From Chelydra serpentina (taxonomy: Eukaryota > Chordata > Testudines > Chelydridae): a stretch of DNA of 64,000 bases. The position numbers and the translations under genes are program-made. Below are positions 1 to 11,700 of this stretch, one piece after another (the first letter of the stretch is position 1; the number at the start of each line of letters is the position of its first letter). The notes below the pieces were generated by a model. It did no database searches, had not been told where the DNA came from, and saw only the letters and a program-made list of their open reading frames with translations. The stretch lies in assembly GCA_037349315.1 (NCBI GenBank), contig JBAIAC010000004.1:78794501-78858500 (forward strand). The letters are read 5' to 3'.

Positions 1-1619
1 CCAATTCTAATGCAAAAAATTGCCTACTCAATAGAATGATTCTTAATCACAAACCTCTACAGAAACAGATAGCTTTACTGTTAAGATGTCAGTCCACTGA
101 GTAATGCTTACTCAAAAATATTATAAAGTTCAATTATGCCCATATTATAAATTGTACAGTTTATCCTCAAACTATGTATTTGGAGCACAATGAACATTAG
201 AAGTAAACAAAATCTACTTAATTTATTACAAGAACTAACGGTACAACCCCAAAATGGAAAGCATGCCACCAGCAAAGTTTACTGTAGGCTAACATTTTCT
301 TTGATCAAAACAATGTATAAACCGTACTTTTGTGAAACTGTACATCTAATTTCTGCATATTGCTCTATTTCACACAGGTTTGATGCTCTGAGTTTTAAAT
401 ATGAAGTGATCTGAAACTAGTTGAAATAAAGGAATACCAAGATGGATAGCTATCAAACATTCACTTCACATATGAACATTTCTGAAGATACAGAATAGCA
501 ATTTATATAGTTTAGGCAATTTACTTATAAAGTCATTTTTCTCTTAAATTTGTAAGCAGTTAATGGGTCTTCTAAAATGGTTTTTTTTTTGGGGGGTCAA
601 ATGGCTCCTTCGACTCCTTTTAAATGTTCAGTGTTCACTCTGCTCTATTCTCTTTACTTAAACAGACATTATTACATTCAACGTTTCTCTGCACATTTTT
701 AGCTTCCTCTTATCGAGAAATATATGCAGTACTCCAGCTAATCAAATGCTGCAAGACTCGTTTTAACTTTTGAGAAAAGCCTGTCAATTCCAACCAGTTC
801 CAAAATATAGTATATCTACAATTTCTTCCAGAATGCTTCCACTTTCTGAACTATAATTAATATTTTTAAACAAGTTTAGAAATGGCTCTGAAGACCCCAG
901 AAATGTCAAGTTTACATTAAAAAAATGCATAGAGAAAAAAAGCTTTTGGTAACCGTCATTATTAAATCTTTAAAATACATTGTGTGCAAATTACTAATCA
1001 GAAATTAAACAAGTAGCAAATTTAATATTTTTAAAGTGTCTAAACAATACTTCTGTTGTCTTGCCTCTTAATTTACTACTATGTAATGTATACGTTTCAT
1101 AGCCTACTAAATGCTCCATGTAATCTTAAAATTCTGTAGTTCAGGCAGTTCGTGTCATTTAAACACTAGGTAACTGCTATAGACTGCGGTAAAAGTATTC
1201 AATCTCATCTCCCTTTGTAAGTCAATACAAATCAGTTATGTTCACTATTAATATCTATATCAAAGTAACAGGGATAAATATTGTAATTTGTAGCTAATAA
1301 AAGTTGTGGTTGCAAAATAAATAGGTTGATGTTTTCAAATTTTATTATTTACATAAATGTAGGGTCATTGTCAATGGCAAAGTGAGAAAACCTAAAACAG
1401 ACTAATTTTATTAGGATGAAAGTGGTTTCTGGAATATCCAGATGTAAGTGTAGAAAAAGTGGATTTTCAGAAATTAGTGCTAAATATGACATCAATTTTC
1501 TAATCAAAGCAGTGACATTACAATAAAAATTATAATATTAAATAAGTTTGTGATAAGTTGCAATATGGTATTCTCAAATTTAAGGTGCTATTTCACATGC
1601 CCTGAAGTCTTTAATTACT
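1..1619 (-). other. FBXL3: FBXL3 3' UTR and possible downstream flank
   Basis: AT-rich sequence downstream of the FBXL3 stop codon, with no coding potential. On the minus strand there are AATAAA hexamers at 1407-1412 and 1341-1346, about 210 and 280 bases past the stop. Longer 3' ends are possible because the whole stretch is A/T rich and vertebrate FBXL3 has a long 3' UTR. The true cleavage site cannot be fixed from sequence alone. No repeat was recognised here. Confidence 0.55.
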
Positions 1620-2263
1620 TTACCATGTGGGCATCATGTCTGGGAACCAGACTCTACCAAGATGCTTTGACACTTCCCAATGAATCTGCTCCAAGCTGTA
1701 CTTCTGATCAGGAATCAAGACTTCCTCCATTATAGACAGTTGAGAGAGGCGGCCACCACACATCTTCACAAACTCAACAAAGGCACTGCATGAGACTTCA
1801 CATTCCCCTAGGCCAATAGCTGACAGATTCTTACAGCGTTCTGCAATACGAATAAGCTCTTCATCTAGTGGCCGTAATCCATTGGCGCACACAACGAGTT
1901 CAACTAATCGAGGACATGTCATTCCAACACGACCAAGTACATCTTTGCTTACTGATCTCCCAAAGTAAAGGTGGGTCACGGGGGTTTCATAACGAAAGAA
2001 TGGGTCAAACTCCTCTTCGTATAAGAAAAAGTACATGACTAAGTTTACTTTGGGAGAATGCTTGATGAAAGCATCCCAGCTGCTCTTCTGAATTGTGTGG
2101 AAGTGAGTCTGTCCAGGATTCTCACTGACTACATCAATGCGTAAATGTTCTAATCGGACGTGTTTCTCAGAAGACAAAGCAAGCAGAAGCTCATCACTCA
2201 AGAGATGGTAGTTCAGTGCCAACTCACGTAAACCATGACAGTGGTCAGCCACACTAAGGACAC
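1620..2263 (-). CDS. FBXL3: FBXL3 exon 5 (last coding exon): C-terminal leucine-rich repeats and CRY-binding tail
   Basis: 644 coding bases from the acceptor (TTCAAG before 2263) to the TAA at 1620-1622. The first two bases complete a Gly codon begun in exon 4. It encodes about the last 214 residues, almost identical to the vertebrate FBXL3 C-terminus: the LRR stretch with [15 protein letters not shown], then [15 protein letters not shown], and the end [12 protein letters not shown] holds the residue altered in mouse Afterhours, and SAI the one altered in Overtime; both are wild type. In the known FBXL3-CRY2 structure the terminal Trp occupies the cryptochrome FAD pocket. Confidence 0.97.
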
Positions 2264-2487
2264 CTTGAAAAGAACATCAAAGTGTTAATTTGTATTAATG
2301 GAAAATGTCATAAATCAAAGCGAGTTTTCTTGAATTTAACCACAAACAAAAATTAGCTTTTGCATGTCAAACAGAAGCAGGAGTTCTGATGTGCAAAACC
2401 CAGAGTAACCTAGAATATCTATATTATGAGTTACAGACACTGAAATGAAATTATTTTAGATAGAATGCTGATAAGCATCCTTGTGAA

Positions 2488-2923
2488 CAATGTTCCCTCT
2501 AATTTTTCACAGGCCATGTGTGCAAAAAATTTCTTCTGTGCCAATTTTTGAAGCAGAGTTCAAATTTGTGCACCATGAGGCAAATGCGCCCAAGCAAGTA
2601 AAATGCTTATATGTTTAAAGTTTTAATTTGCAATTTGTGATAATAGTTTTACACCATGTTATTTTATAAATGTCATTTTTAAATACTTCGAAAAAGGCGG
2701 GGAGGGGTACGATTCATTGCCCTCCTTTCCCCCGCCCCCCATGCCAGCTAGTAGAGCTGGCTGTATTGATAGATGGCGGGCGAACAATGTCAAAAATCGC
2801 CCATAAGTGATATTTCAGCCTGGCTCTGATATAGTATTTACTTTTTTGTGTGCGCGGTGTTTCGCTGTGTGCGCGGGGTTTAGGATCATGCGTGCACACA
2901 TGCACAACTTAGAGGGAACAGTG
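2488..2923. mobile_element. Non-autonomous hAT-like DNA transposon, 436 bp
   Basis: The left end CAATGTTCCCTCTAA and the right end (inverted) CACTGTTCCCTCTAA form 15-bp terminal inverted repeats with one mismatch. They are flanked by CTTGTGAA (2480-2487) and CTTGTGAG (2924-2931), an 8-bp target-site duplication with one mismatch. TIRs beginning CA and an 8-bp duplication fit the hAT superfamily. There is no transposase ORF, so it would have been mobilised in trans. Confidence 0.75.
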
Positions 2924-3820
2924 CTTGTGAGTAATTCATTAATCTCAAACTCCTGCCATAAAGACCTTTTCATGGTTGTACTATAATGTATTCTCTGTAC
3001 ACACACAGTAAGGCACATACACACACTAATGACTGAACGTTTTCTTTTACACTTGAAAATCATTCTTTACTACAACAACTTGTATGTTTTGTTGTAGCAT
3101 GCAATTTCAGTGTGTCCAATGTATTCATATTATGCATTGATGTGTTCTATGCAATGTCAAAAGTTCAAGTATAAGAAAAAGGTACAGTAAGTCTCAGAAC
3201 AGATGGATTATCAAGAATAAAATTATGTCCACAGCTGCATAACGTGCTCTGAAGTGGCTACTGTACTTCTCACTGGCCTCTGACATCTCAAGTAGTAACA
3301 TTTCTACATGGAGTTTGACTTTGTCCTGCCAAATTGTTGTTAGTGGGAAGGAGGGTGGAGGAAGCACTGAGGTCAATGTACTCACCCCTAATGCCCTCAG
3401 TGGAGGGGGGGAGGGAGGGGGAGAAGAAAGAATCTTTCCAGGCAGACAGATGTTAACCAGGAAAGAATTTTAAAGACATCAACACGACAGTAGAAAACAA
3501 TTCTCCCTATTAGTTTACACAGTTGTCAGCCAGGTAACGGGCGCTTGTTGGCTGAAAGAGTCTCTCCTTTCACCTCCAGAAATCACTGAGTGTTTTGGGA
3601 TAGTTTCCTAAACAAAAACCAATGGAAATATGGAGCTCACAACCAGCTTTAGAAAGACAATTAGGTGGCATGAAGTCTGCTTTCTGCAGGATTCGGGGTG
3701 AGAGAATCAAGTTCCTAGTGAAGAGCTAGGTTAAGTGATTTTTTTTTCCAGTGTAAGACACCAGTTTCATACTCTGTCCATTTAGGCCACTAAGGACATT
3801 ACTACAGCCCTTCCAAGCCG

Positions 3821-3874
3821 AATTATTTTAGATAGGATGCTCATAAGCATCCTTGTGAGCAATGTTCCCTCTAA
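3821..3874 (+). repeat. 54-bp direct copy of the hAT left junction
   Basis: Matches 2449-2502 with three mismatches. The copied sequence includes about 39 bp of sequence outside the hAT element plus its 15-bp left TIR, then diverges directly after TTCCCTCTAA. Confidence 0.75.
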
Positions 3875-5006
3875 CAGTAGCAGTGTAGAAAGGAGGGAAC
3901 TGAAAATTGGAGCCAGCAGCTTCCAGAGTGGCTGTTTTACTGCGGATTTATTTTTTTTGGCCCAGCAGAGTGCTCACTTCTTCCTGTAAAGCAGCAGTGT
4001 TGCCTAGTGGTTAAGTAGCATGCAGACAGTGCTAATAAAAAACATTTTAATTACCACCCCATGTATGAGGTATTCCCTATACTTTGTATTTGCAGTCCCA
4101 TTCTATGGTAAATTTAAACTACTACAGTTGGTAAGGGTCTTTTTTTATTTTAAATTCCCACTATATACAGCCTTCTGGGTTTTGCATGCCACAGAATGCA
4201 GCCTAAAGTTTAGGCTGGGTATGGTCCAATTTTGTTTATCTACAGGAAAAACATTTGATTCTGAACTAAAATTTTTAGCTGAAAAATTAAGCTAAAACTT
4301 TGCAATAATTGAAAAAAAAAAAAAAAAAAGTCAAACTTCTAAAGAATTTTCACTTAAGCTCTTCTTACTCAAAACATTGATCCTAAAAATGTAATGATTT
4401 ATTCAACAAAACTACAAACACTTAAGTGTTTTCTACCTCAGGATCAGAAACATTAAAATGTAAAACAGTTTTCATTATATCAATAATATTCTCTAATCTG
4501 TAACTTTAATGCTGCATTTAGTGTATACCAGTTAAATTCATTTCAATATCTTAGCATTTAATTCTTTCTATTGCATAACTAAAGTGTCTTTTCTATTTAA
4601 TTTCCTGTAAAAATAATGCAAATATGAACATTATCTTTATTCTCAAAATTAATTTTAAGGTTAAACTTGAGTGAAATTCTTCAGCTTCATAAAGACTAAA
4701 GAAAAGAAACCCAAAAGCTTAATTACTAAATATGATGTAATTTACACACTGAAATAGAGGTGTCAGAGATGCCCTCTTCCCCAGTAACCCTGAGGAAAAA
4801 CTAAAGTGAACCATACAGAGATACTCCCAAGTCTTGGGAGTAAGAATTGTTCATGGTAACATGACAAATGTTCATATTTTTGTTAAAAAAGAATATGTTT
4901 CCTAAAAACAGCACACAGTGAAATGTAATCCTTCCTGAAGTATTATTTTTGAAAGCAAAATATGAAGATCATAATAAAAAACTCTAGGTGACTGGTAACT
5001 ATGATA

Positions 5007-5095
5007 AGAAAAAAGAAAATAAGAAAGAAATACTTGTGGCACCTTAGAGACTAACAAATTTATTTCAGCATAAGCTTTCGTGGACTACGGTGTGA
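5007..5095 (+). repeat. Turtle dispersed repeat, single arm
   Basis: Carries CTTGTGGCACCTTAGAGAC and GCATAAGCTTTCGTGG, the arm sequence of the fold-back elements at 20003-20489 and 33185-33418. Here only one arm is present and the head motif is missing. Confidence 0.7.
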
Positions 5096-5164
5096 CTCAC
5101 TGCAATTCAAATAATATAAACTGCAGAACTCAACCAAAGAGCTGTGACTGGTGCCTCCATAATA

Positions 5165-5285
5165 AATCAGAGGAAGGAATGTCCAGTGGCTAGAGCACTA
5201 GCCTGCAATGTAGGAGATTCCTACTCCGCTACAAACATCCTGTGTGACTCTAGGCAAGTCACTTAGGATTGAATGCTCAAAAAGG
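5165..5285 (+). repeat. tRNA-headed SINE fragment (MIR/CORE-SINE-like)
   Basis: CCAGTGGCTAGAGCACTAGC resembles a Pol III A box. It is followed downstream by TGTGACTCTAGGCAAGTCAC, a stretch typical of MIR-like amniote SINEs. It is old, and the family name is uncertain. Confidence 0.5.
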
Positions 5286-7902
5286 ATTTAGGCACTGAAT
5301 TCAAGCTGTTCAACAGTTTATTGCAGTCTGGTAAATGGAACACTTCCATGCATAAAAACAAAAAACCCCAACCAACCACACAAAAAAAGTGGTAAGCTTG
5401 AATACTCAAAGTTTCCTTATTTTCTTCCAGATATTCTTGCTTCTATTGTAGTTTCCTTGCTTTGGAGCTCAAACATAACATGAAGCCAACTGTCTACATG
5501 CTAGCTCATTTCCATTCTGTCCCACTCTCTGTTCTCTCTAGCCAGGCACCCCAGACCTCAGCTATGGGATCTCAGCGGAGTTCTTTTCCCAGTTGCTTAG
5601 CACAGCCCATCGTTTTGTCATTATTTCATTCGGCTCCATTCTACCACCTCACAAAAGGGCAACAGTAGTTTTGCTCTATTTCTTAAAAAGGAAATGCCAT
5701 TTTCCACCTAAATCTTTAAATTTAAACCAGGCCATTATAATATAAAATTGACACAAGATGATTTTCTATGTTCATGAAAGCAAAGTATTGTCAAATACCA
5801 ACTATTACAAACTTTACTGTGCTTAAGCAATAAACCGGGGGGGGAGGGGGGGAGAGAAGGAAAGAAAAACTGAGTTATTTTAGGGCTATGATAGTGTACA
5901 AGTCAATGTCTTGTTGAAAGTAATTGTGATTAAAAATGTTTAAAGATACTAGCACTCCACAGACTTCTCCATGTTAAAACAATATATACCCTTATTTGTG
6001 AAAAGCTACACATTCAAATACCACAAAGTAAATTTATTATATTGTGACTTCTGGTCATTCTGGGTGGACTATCCTATTTTCCTTACATCTTTAGTCAGCA
6101 TTGTGCTGCTAAATTTTATATGTAATTATTAAAATTACTGTTTCGTTCAGGCTTTTACATTATACGTATCACCCTGGTGTCCAACTACCTTCCACAGATA
6201 AATTAAAGAAAATGAATAGCATTTCATATTTGGTTCCCGCTGTTTTCTTTTTCTCTTGGAAAATGTATCTGTCATTTTTAAGCTGATGTGCTGTTATTTG
6301 TGAAAGCAAGCTCAAATCATGCATTGCTTTTGGAACAGAAAGTAGTGAAATTTAAGGTAGTTCATAGAACTTTCTCCTGCAGGAACTAAGGTCTTGAACC
6401 AGCTTGAGAATGCTCTGCCTACTGCACAAACTAGCTTCACCCTTGCAGCAGACACTTCTATTGTGTTAGAGAAGTAGAACAGTCAGTGTCAGAAGATGTG
6501 TTGTACAGCCCAGGTCCTTCACCCCTTTGATGTTGTGTTGTCTATTTTCTTGTTTTCAATTCAAGTAAAGGATAAAATTGCTCTTTCAGAACAAGGAAAT
6601 CAGCCACCCTATTATCTATGGCACTCTATAATTGAAGTCATAGTCATAATGAACTGGTCTGGAGAAACTCACATTCTGAAATACCTGAGAATGTATTCTA
6701 CTTTCAGTAAAGCACAAGAGAGTTGTCAGCCCATTTTAAGTCATCAAATTGGATTCGGTCTTTTAAAAGATTCCTCCACGACCCCCCTGCTGCAATCCTC
6801 CTCCAGGGTGGACTGATTTCAATCAACAAGTAGAAAACCTTGATTTAAATCACTGGTTTCATTTTGTTGTGTATTTATACTTGTTATTTTCCCAAAGAAA
6901 TGTTTATTCTCATTAGTTGGTAGCCATTAAAACTATATAAATTATAGTTGATTTGCAACTATATAAAACTTTACAATAAGTTTGGTACTTTTTGATTATC
7001 AGGAGGATCACTATAGCTATGCACATTTATTTCAGCAATTATATAGCATATATAGATTCTTAATTTTTACTTTATGTTAGAAAATGGTGAATGATGCACT
7101 TATTTACTAGATGATTAACTTTTTATTTATATCATGCTCTATTTGGACGGAAATTGGAATTAATTTAAAAAATGCACTAAAACAGCATTTTAAATTTGTA
7201 TTGGTTAAATGAAACTACCTTTAATGTGATGGATACACAAAGAAAAGTTAAACGCAAAATATTTTTGATAACTTATTTATTAAACAAAAGATGCATCATC
7301 TGTAGATAATGAACTGAATTGATTGTTTCTGGTCACCATGTCCTTTAAGATTTTAGAATTAATTGATCTCATTCTCTAACACCTTGTTTTTATTCTTAGA
7401 CTGGAAAAGGAAAACAAGTTCTTGTTTTTTCTAATAGGGTTATTAACTTTGAATAAATTAGTCATTGAACTGAACAAACTGGAGCCAACAAAGTATTTGT
7501 TCTGCAATTGTGGAAGAGGATACTGCTGACAAAAGCTGGTTTAGCACTTCAACGCATTTGGTTTTAGGTGCTTAGCCAGTTTAACCTTCTTTAAAACTTT
7601 AGCAGCAAACAGATACTGCTTATTTAAAAAAATGTTTTTACATCAATTTTCATCCATCCTCTCCCCCCTCAAAATTATTTGTCCATGATGGTCAAATACT
7701 ATGTTTCAGTACTAGTCAAAATAATTCTAGGCATACAGTTTTGATAGTCTTATGAAACAAAGACATTGGAACAAGTATTAAAATGTGTCAGGCTGTAAAT
7801 ACTAGCCAAAAACCCCACCAATTTTTCAGAAGCTTGCTGGATAGTTCACACTGTGGTAAAAAACAATTATTTTTTTAAAAACACACACACAGGGTAGTTT
7901 AC

Positions 7903-8074
7903 CTGCAGGAGAAACATGAGGACAACTGCTCATTTTCAACAGCTTGAGCGTATCACTATTGTTAGCCACTAGTACTTTGAGGGATGGATCATCTACTGGC
8001 GTATCATCTATTTTAAGTGAAGAGAGGGATTTGGAGTTTACAAACACCACTGTCAGTGCGGAGATAAAATGTGA
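7903..8074 (-). CDS. FBXL3: FBXL3 exon 4: central leucine-rich repeats
   Basis: 172 bases bounded by acceptor TTCTGCAG|TCACAT and donor CTGCAG|GTAAAC. It encodes [17 protein letters not shown], then the [18 protein letters not shown] region and [10 protein letters not shown], with the last Gly codon split across the junction. It matches vertebrate FBXL3 residue for residue over most of its length. It is part of the LRR solenoid that cups cryptochrome. Confidence 0.96.
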
Positions 8075-8604
8075 CTGCAGAAAAGAGAAAAACAGTAACA
8101 GTGAAACAGGGATGGGAAACATTCTAAATATATTTTCAAAACCAATGTTTCCTTACATCTTCACATATAGATAGTCTACACCTTCCTTTAGTCTTACACC
8201 TACTGCAATATTTAACATTAATGCATCCATTTTATTTCAACTAAACAGAAAAACATTTCACTAAATGTGCTTTTTTTTTTAAAAAAAGATCAAGTATTTA
8301 GTTTTTGTTATAAATCCTTGTCTATGAATGGTCATTGATAATATTCAACATTAACAGAAACTCAGGAACTGGGACAAAAAATGCAGTACTCTAAAATTCA
8401 AAATATCCTATACAAAACTGACTAGTGAACCTAAAAGTAAGCTCTGAAGATTACTTGCAAAGTGCACTTCCAAGGCAACATCCCCCAGACTCAGACATGA
8501 AGGTAAACTGCAATAGATAAAATCTGTTCTAAACACTTTATCTACATACAAAGACTAAGTTTAGCAAAAATGAAAGTCTGAAATTTAATCAAAATTATTA
8601 AAAT

Positions 8605-8705
8605 AAGAAGATGCCAGAGTTTAAGACCAGAAGGGAACACCAGGTCATATAGTCTGACCTCCTGTGCATCACAGGCCACCCGTACAATTGTGCAGACAGT
8701 CTTCC
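8605..8705 (-). repeat. CR1-type LINE 3'-end fragment
   Basis: CCAGAAGGGAACACCAGGTC followed by TATAGTCTGACCTCC is the reverse complement of the CR1-family 3' tail. The same tail reads forward at 16965-17010. Confidence 0.65.
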
Positions 8706-8739
8706 AAATGTGTTGTTTTTTTTTTAAAACAAAAACAAA

Positions 8740-11700
8740 GTTAACCTGTTTTGTAACTGTTCTTTGAAATGTGTTTCACAAATCCATTCCACTTCAGGTG
8801 TGTGTGTGCACCCAGTGTGCCAGAGCCAGATATGTTCTTCCCATAGCAGTACCCACTGAGGCAGAACATGCACGCTTGACACTCTTATGCTGCCAGCCAA
8901 TGGTCTAAAGGGGTGGATTTGGTCCTCAGTTCCTTCTTATTGGATAACAGACTGTAGAGAGGGAAAGGAGGGTGGGTCATGGAATGGACATGTGAAACAT
9001 CTTGAAGTACAATAGTTACAGAACAGGTTAGTAACTGTTTTTGATTCTTAAAGACTCACTTCCAGTGAGTCACAAACAATTCAGCCCAGAAATGGGTTTC
9101 AGAGTCTACCTGAACAATGACTGCAAGACTACACATCTGAATTTGGCATCATCCCTTCAATGCTGACAGCATAATGTTTTGTGAGAATATGTATTGATCA
9201 CCAGGTTGCAGCTTTACAGATTTCCCTTATTGATATGACTCAGAAGTGCAACTGAAGCCTCTTAAGCTCTTGTAGAGTGTGCTAAAACTGCTCACCATAG
9301 GGACTTTGGCAACGTCATAGCAAATGCAAATAGAAGATGAAATCCTAAAGGAAGGCCCTTCATCCTGTCAGCAAAGGAAACAGCTAAGGAGATCTCCTAA
9401 AGAGGTCGGTTCTGTCCAAACGGAAAGCTAACACTAACATCCAAAGTATGCAGAGTCTCTTCCTCCTTATTGGAATATGACTTTGGAAAAAAGGAAGGCA
9501 AATAGATAGCTTAATTAAGGGTAAACTCAGTTAAGTTTAGTCAGGAATTTACAGCGAGGGTATAAATAGTCCTTGTCCTTCTAAAAAATACTGTATTTCG
9601 GGGTGGTGGCAGCAACCAACATGTTCAACCCCTTTATCCTCCCAGCTGAGGAAACAGCTACCAACAACACTGGCTCCCATTACAGTTGCTTGCACCAAAT
9701 TAAATCCCAGAGAAGCAAGAGCTCTGTGACATGAGAATATAGCCTGTCCAAACCTTTACAAAAAAATAGACAATCATAGGGTTAGGAAAAAAAACAGACC
9801 ATCTCCCTCCAGAGGACAGAAAGCACAGCTGCCAGGTGAACTTTCAACAAAGAGAGAGGCCATCTCCTTTTAGGTAAACAGCCCAGAATATACTGGATGG
9901 AAGAATGCAAAAGTTAAATAAATGTGCTGAGACCACACTGAAAAATGCTTCCACTTCATCAGTTAAGTATCTAGTGGACTGTTTCCTGCTATTTAAAGGA
10001 TGTTTTGAACCCAGACAGAACTCTGCTTCCTGAGATATTAACCACTGAGCATCCATGCTCTCAGGTATGGAATGGATGGATTGGGATGCAACATCCGACT
10101 TTGACCTTGAGATATTAAGTCAGATTCCTGAGGTATCATTTTCTTGACAAAAGGGTTCAGTACATCTGAGAACTAATGTTGACAAGGGCAGCCTGGCACT
10201 ATGAAGCTCATGTGGACATGATCCTTTCTGAGCTTGTATAGCACCTTTGGAATCAGGGGGTAGGCATAATGTAGCTTGCTCCTCCAAGACAGAAGGAAAG
10301 CATCTGTCAGGGAGCTCACACCTGTTTCAGAGTGGGACACAAACAGGTGGCACTTTCTGGTCAATCAAGTGGTAAAGAGATCTAACTCTGGTAACCTCAC
10401 CCCAACAGTCTGAAAGATTAATTTGATGACATCCGGTCTGAGACCATTTGGGATTTTTGCTGAAAGATCGATCAGCTGAGAACTGGCTGGCAGATCTGAA
10501 CACCTGGGAGGTAGGAGGCTTTGAATGTTAATGCGTTGCCAATACAAAAGTCCCAGAGAGCCACAGCTTCTTGGCAAAGGCAATCTGACCTGGCACCACC
10601 CTGTCTGTTCAAACAGGATATTGCAGCTGTATTGTCTGTGAGGACTTAAACCGCACTTCTTTTGATGTGCTAGAGGAAAGCCTAACACCAGGTGAATTAC
10701 CCACAATTCCCAGACATTTATGTGGAGAGAAAGATTTTGGTCTGCTCACAGGTCCTGAGTCTGTAGAGGATCCCCATGTGTGCTTCCCAACCAAGATGAA
10801 GCAGCCGTAAATAAAGTCACTGAGGGTAGAGATGGGGAGAAGGGGACTCCTGTACATACATTGGCAGGATCCATCCTCCAATCCAGGGAGGATATAAAAT
10901 CCTTGCAGGTACATGAGTCAGGCTGTCCAGTGGATGATGAGAGAGTATAAACAAACTTCAGCCACCACTGCAGCTTCCTGAGGTTAAGTCTGGCATGCCA
11001 AGTCATGTAGATGCACGATGCTAGGTGTCCTAAAAGTCTTTGTCAATTTCTTACCTTTGTGCAAGGATAGGCCTTGAGGTCCATGCAGAGATCCAGAATT
11101 TCTTGGAATCTGAGCTGAGGCAAATCTGTCCTTGACACTGTACAGTGAGCACAACTCCTAGGAATTCTATTTTCTGAACAGGACCAAGAACTGACTTGTC
11201 CTTGTTGATTAACAGGCCCAAGGAATGAAAGAGACTGAACCCTGACCAAACTGATCTCCACTCATTTTTGGAGTGACCATGGATCCGCCAGTCATCCAAA
11301 TATGGGAACACCTCTATGTCTGCTTTCCTGAGAAAAATATACTACCACCACCGTGCACTTTATGAAGACTTCTTGGGCTTCACACAGGTCAAATGGCAGG
11401 ACTGCAAATTTATAAGGAACCATGGCCACAAGTCTTCGGGTTCTGATGGATGGCCATGTGGAAGTAAAAACAGCTTTCCAGTTGAGGGCAGTATACTAGT
11501 TGCCAGGATCTAAGGAAGGAATGATGAAGGCCAGAGTGACCGTACAAATATTTTCTGTTCTTTAAGTATTTGTTTAGGTTTTGCAGGTCCAAAATATGTC
11601 CGAGTCTGCCGTTTGACTTGGAAGATAATTGGAATTAAAAAAAAACAAAACCTCTTCCCCTTATAAGGAGGAGGAACCTCTTCTGTGGCTCCCAGTTGTT

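Larger units (their letters stand above)
2264..7902 (-). other. FBXL3: FBXL3 intron 4
   Basis: About 5.6 kb between the donor CTGCAG|GTAAAC and the acceptor before exon 5. It holds a 436-bp hAT-like element (2488-2923), a partial duplication of that element's edge (3821-3874), a turtle dispersed repeat (5007-5095) and a tRNA-headed SINE fragment (5165-5285). The remaining A/T-rich sequence shows no gene or RNA. Poly-G/GA stretches occur near 3403-3424 and 5838-5860. Confidence 0.8.

Noticed and set aside
2480..3870. A 1.4-kb composite transposon bounded by the two TTCCCTCTAA copies
   Set aside because: The two copies are in direct, not inverted, orientation, and the inverted partner with a matching 8-bp duplication is at 2923. 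The 436-bp unit is the better element.
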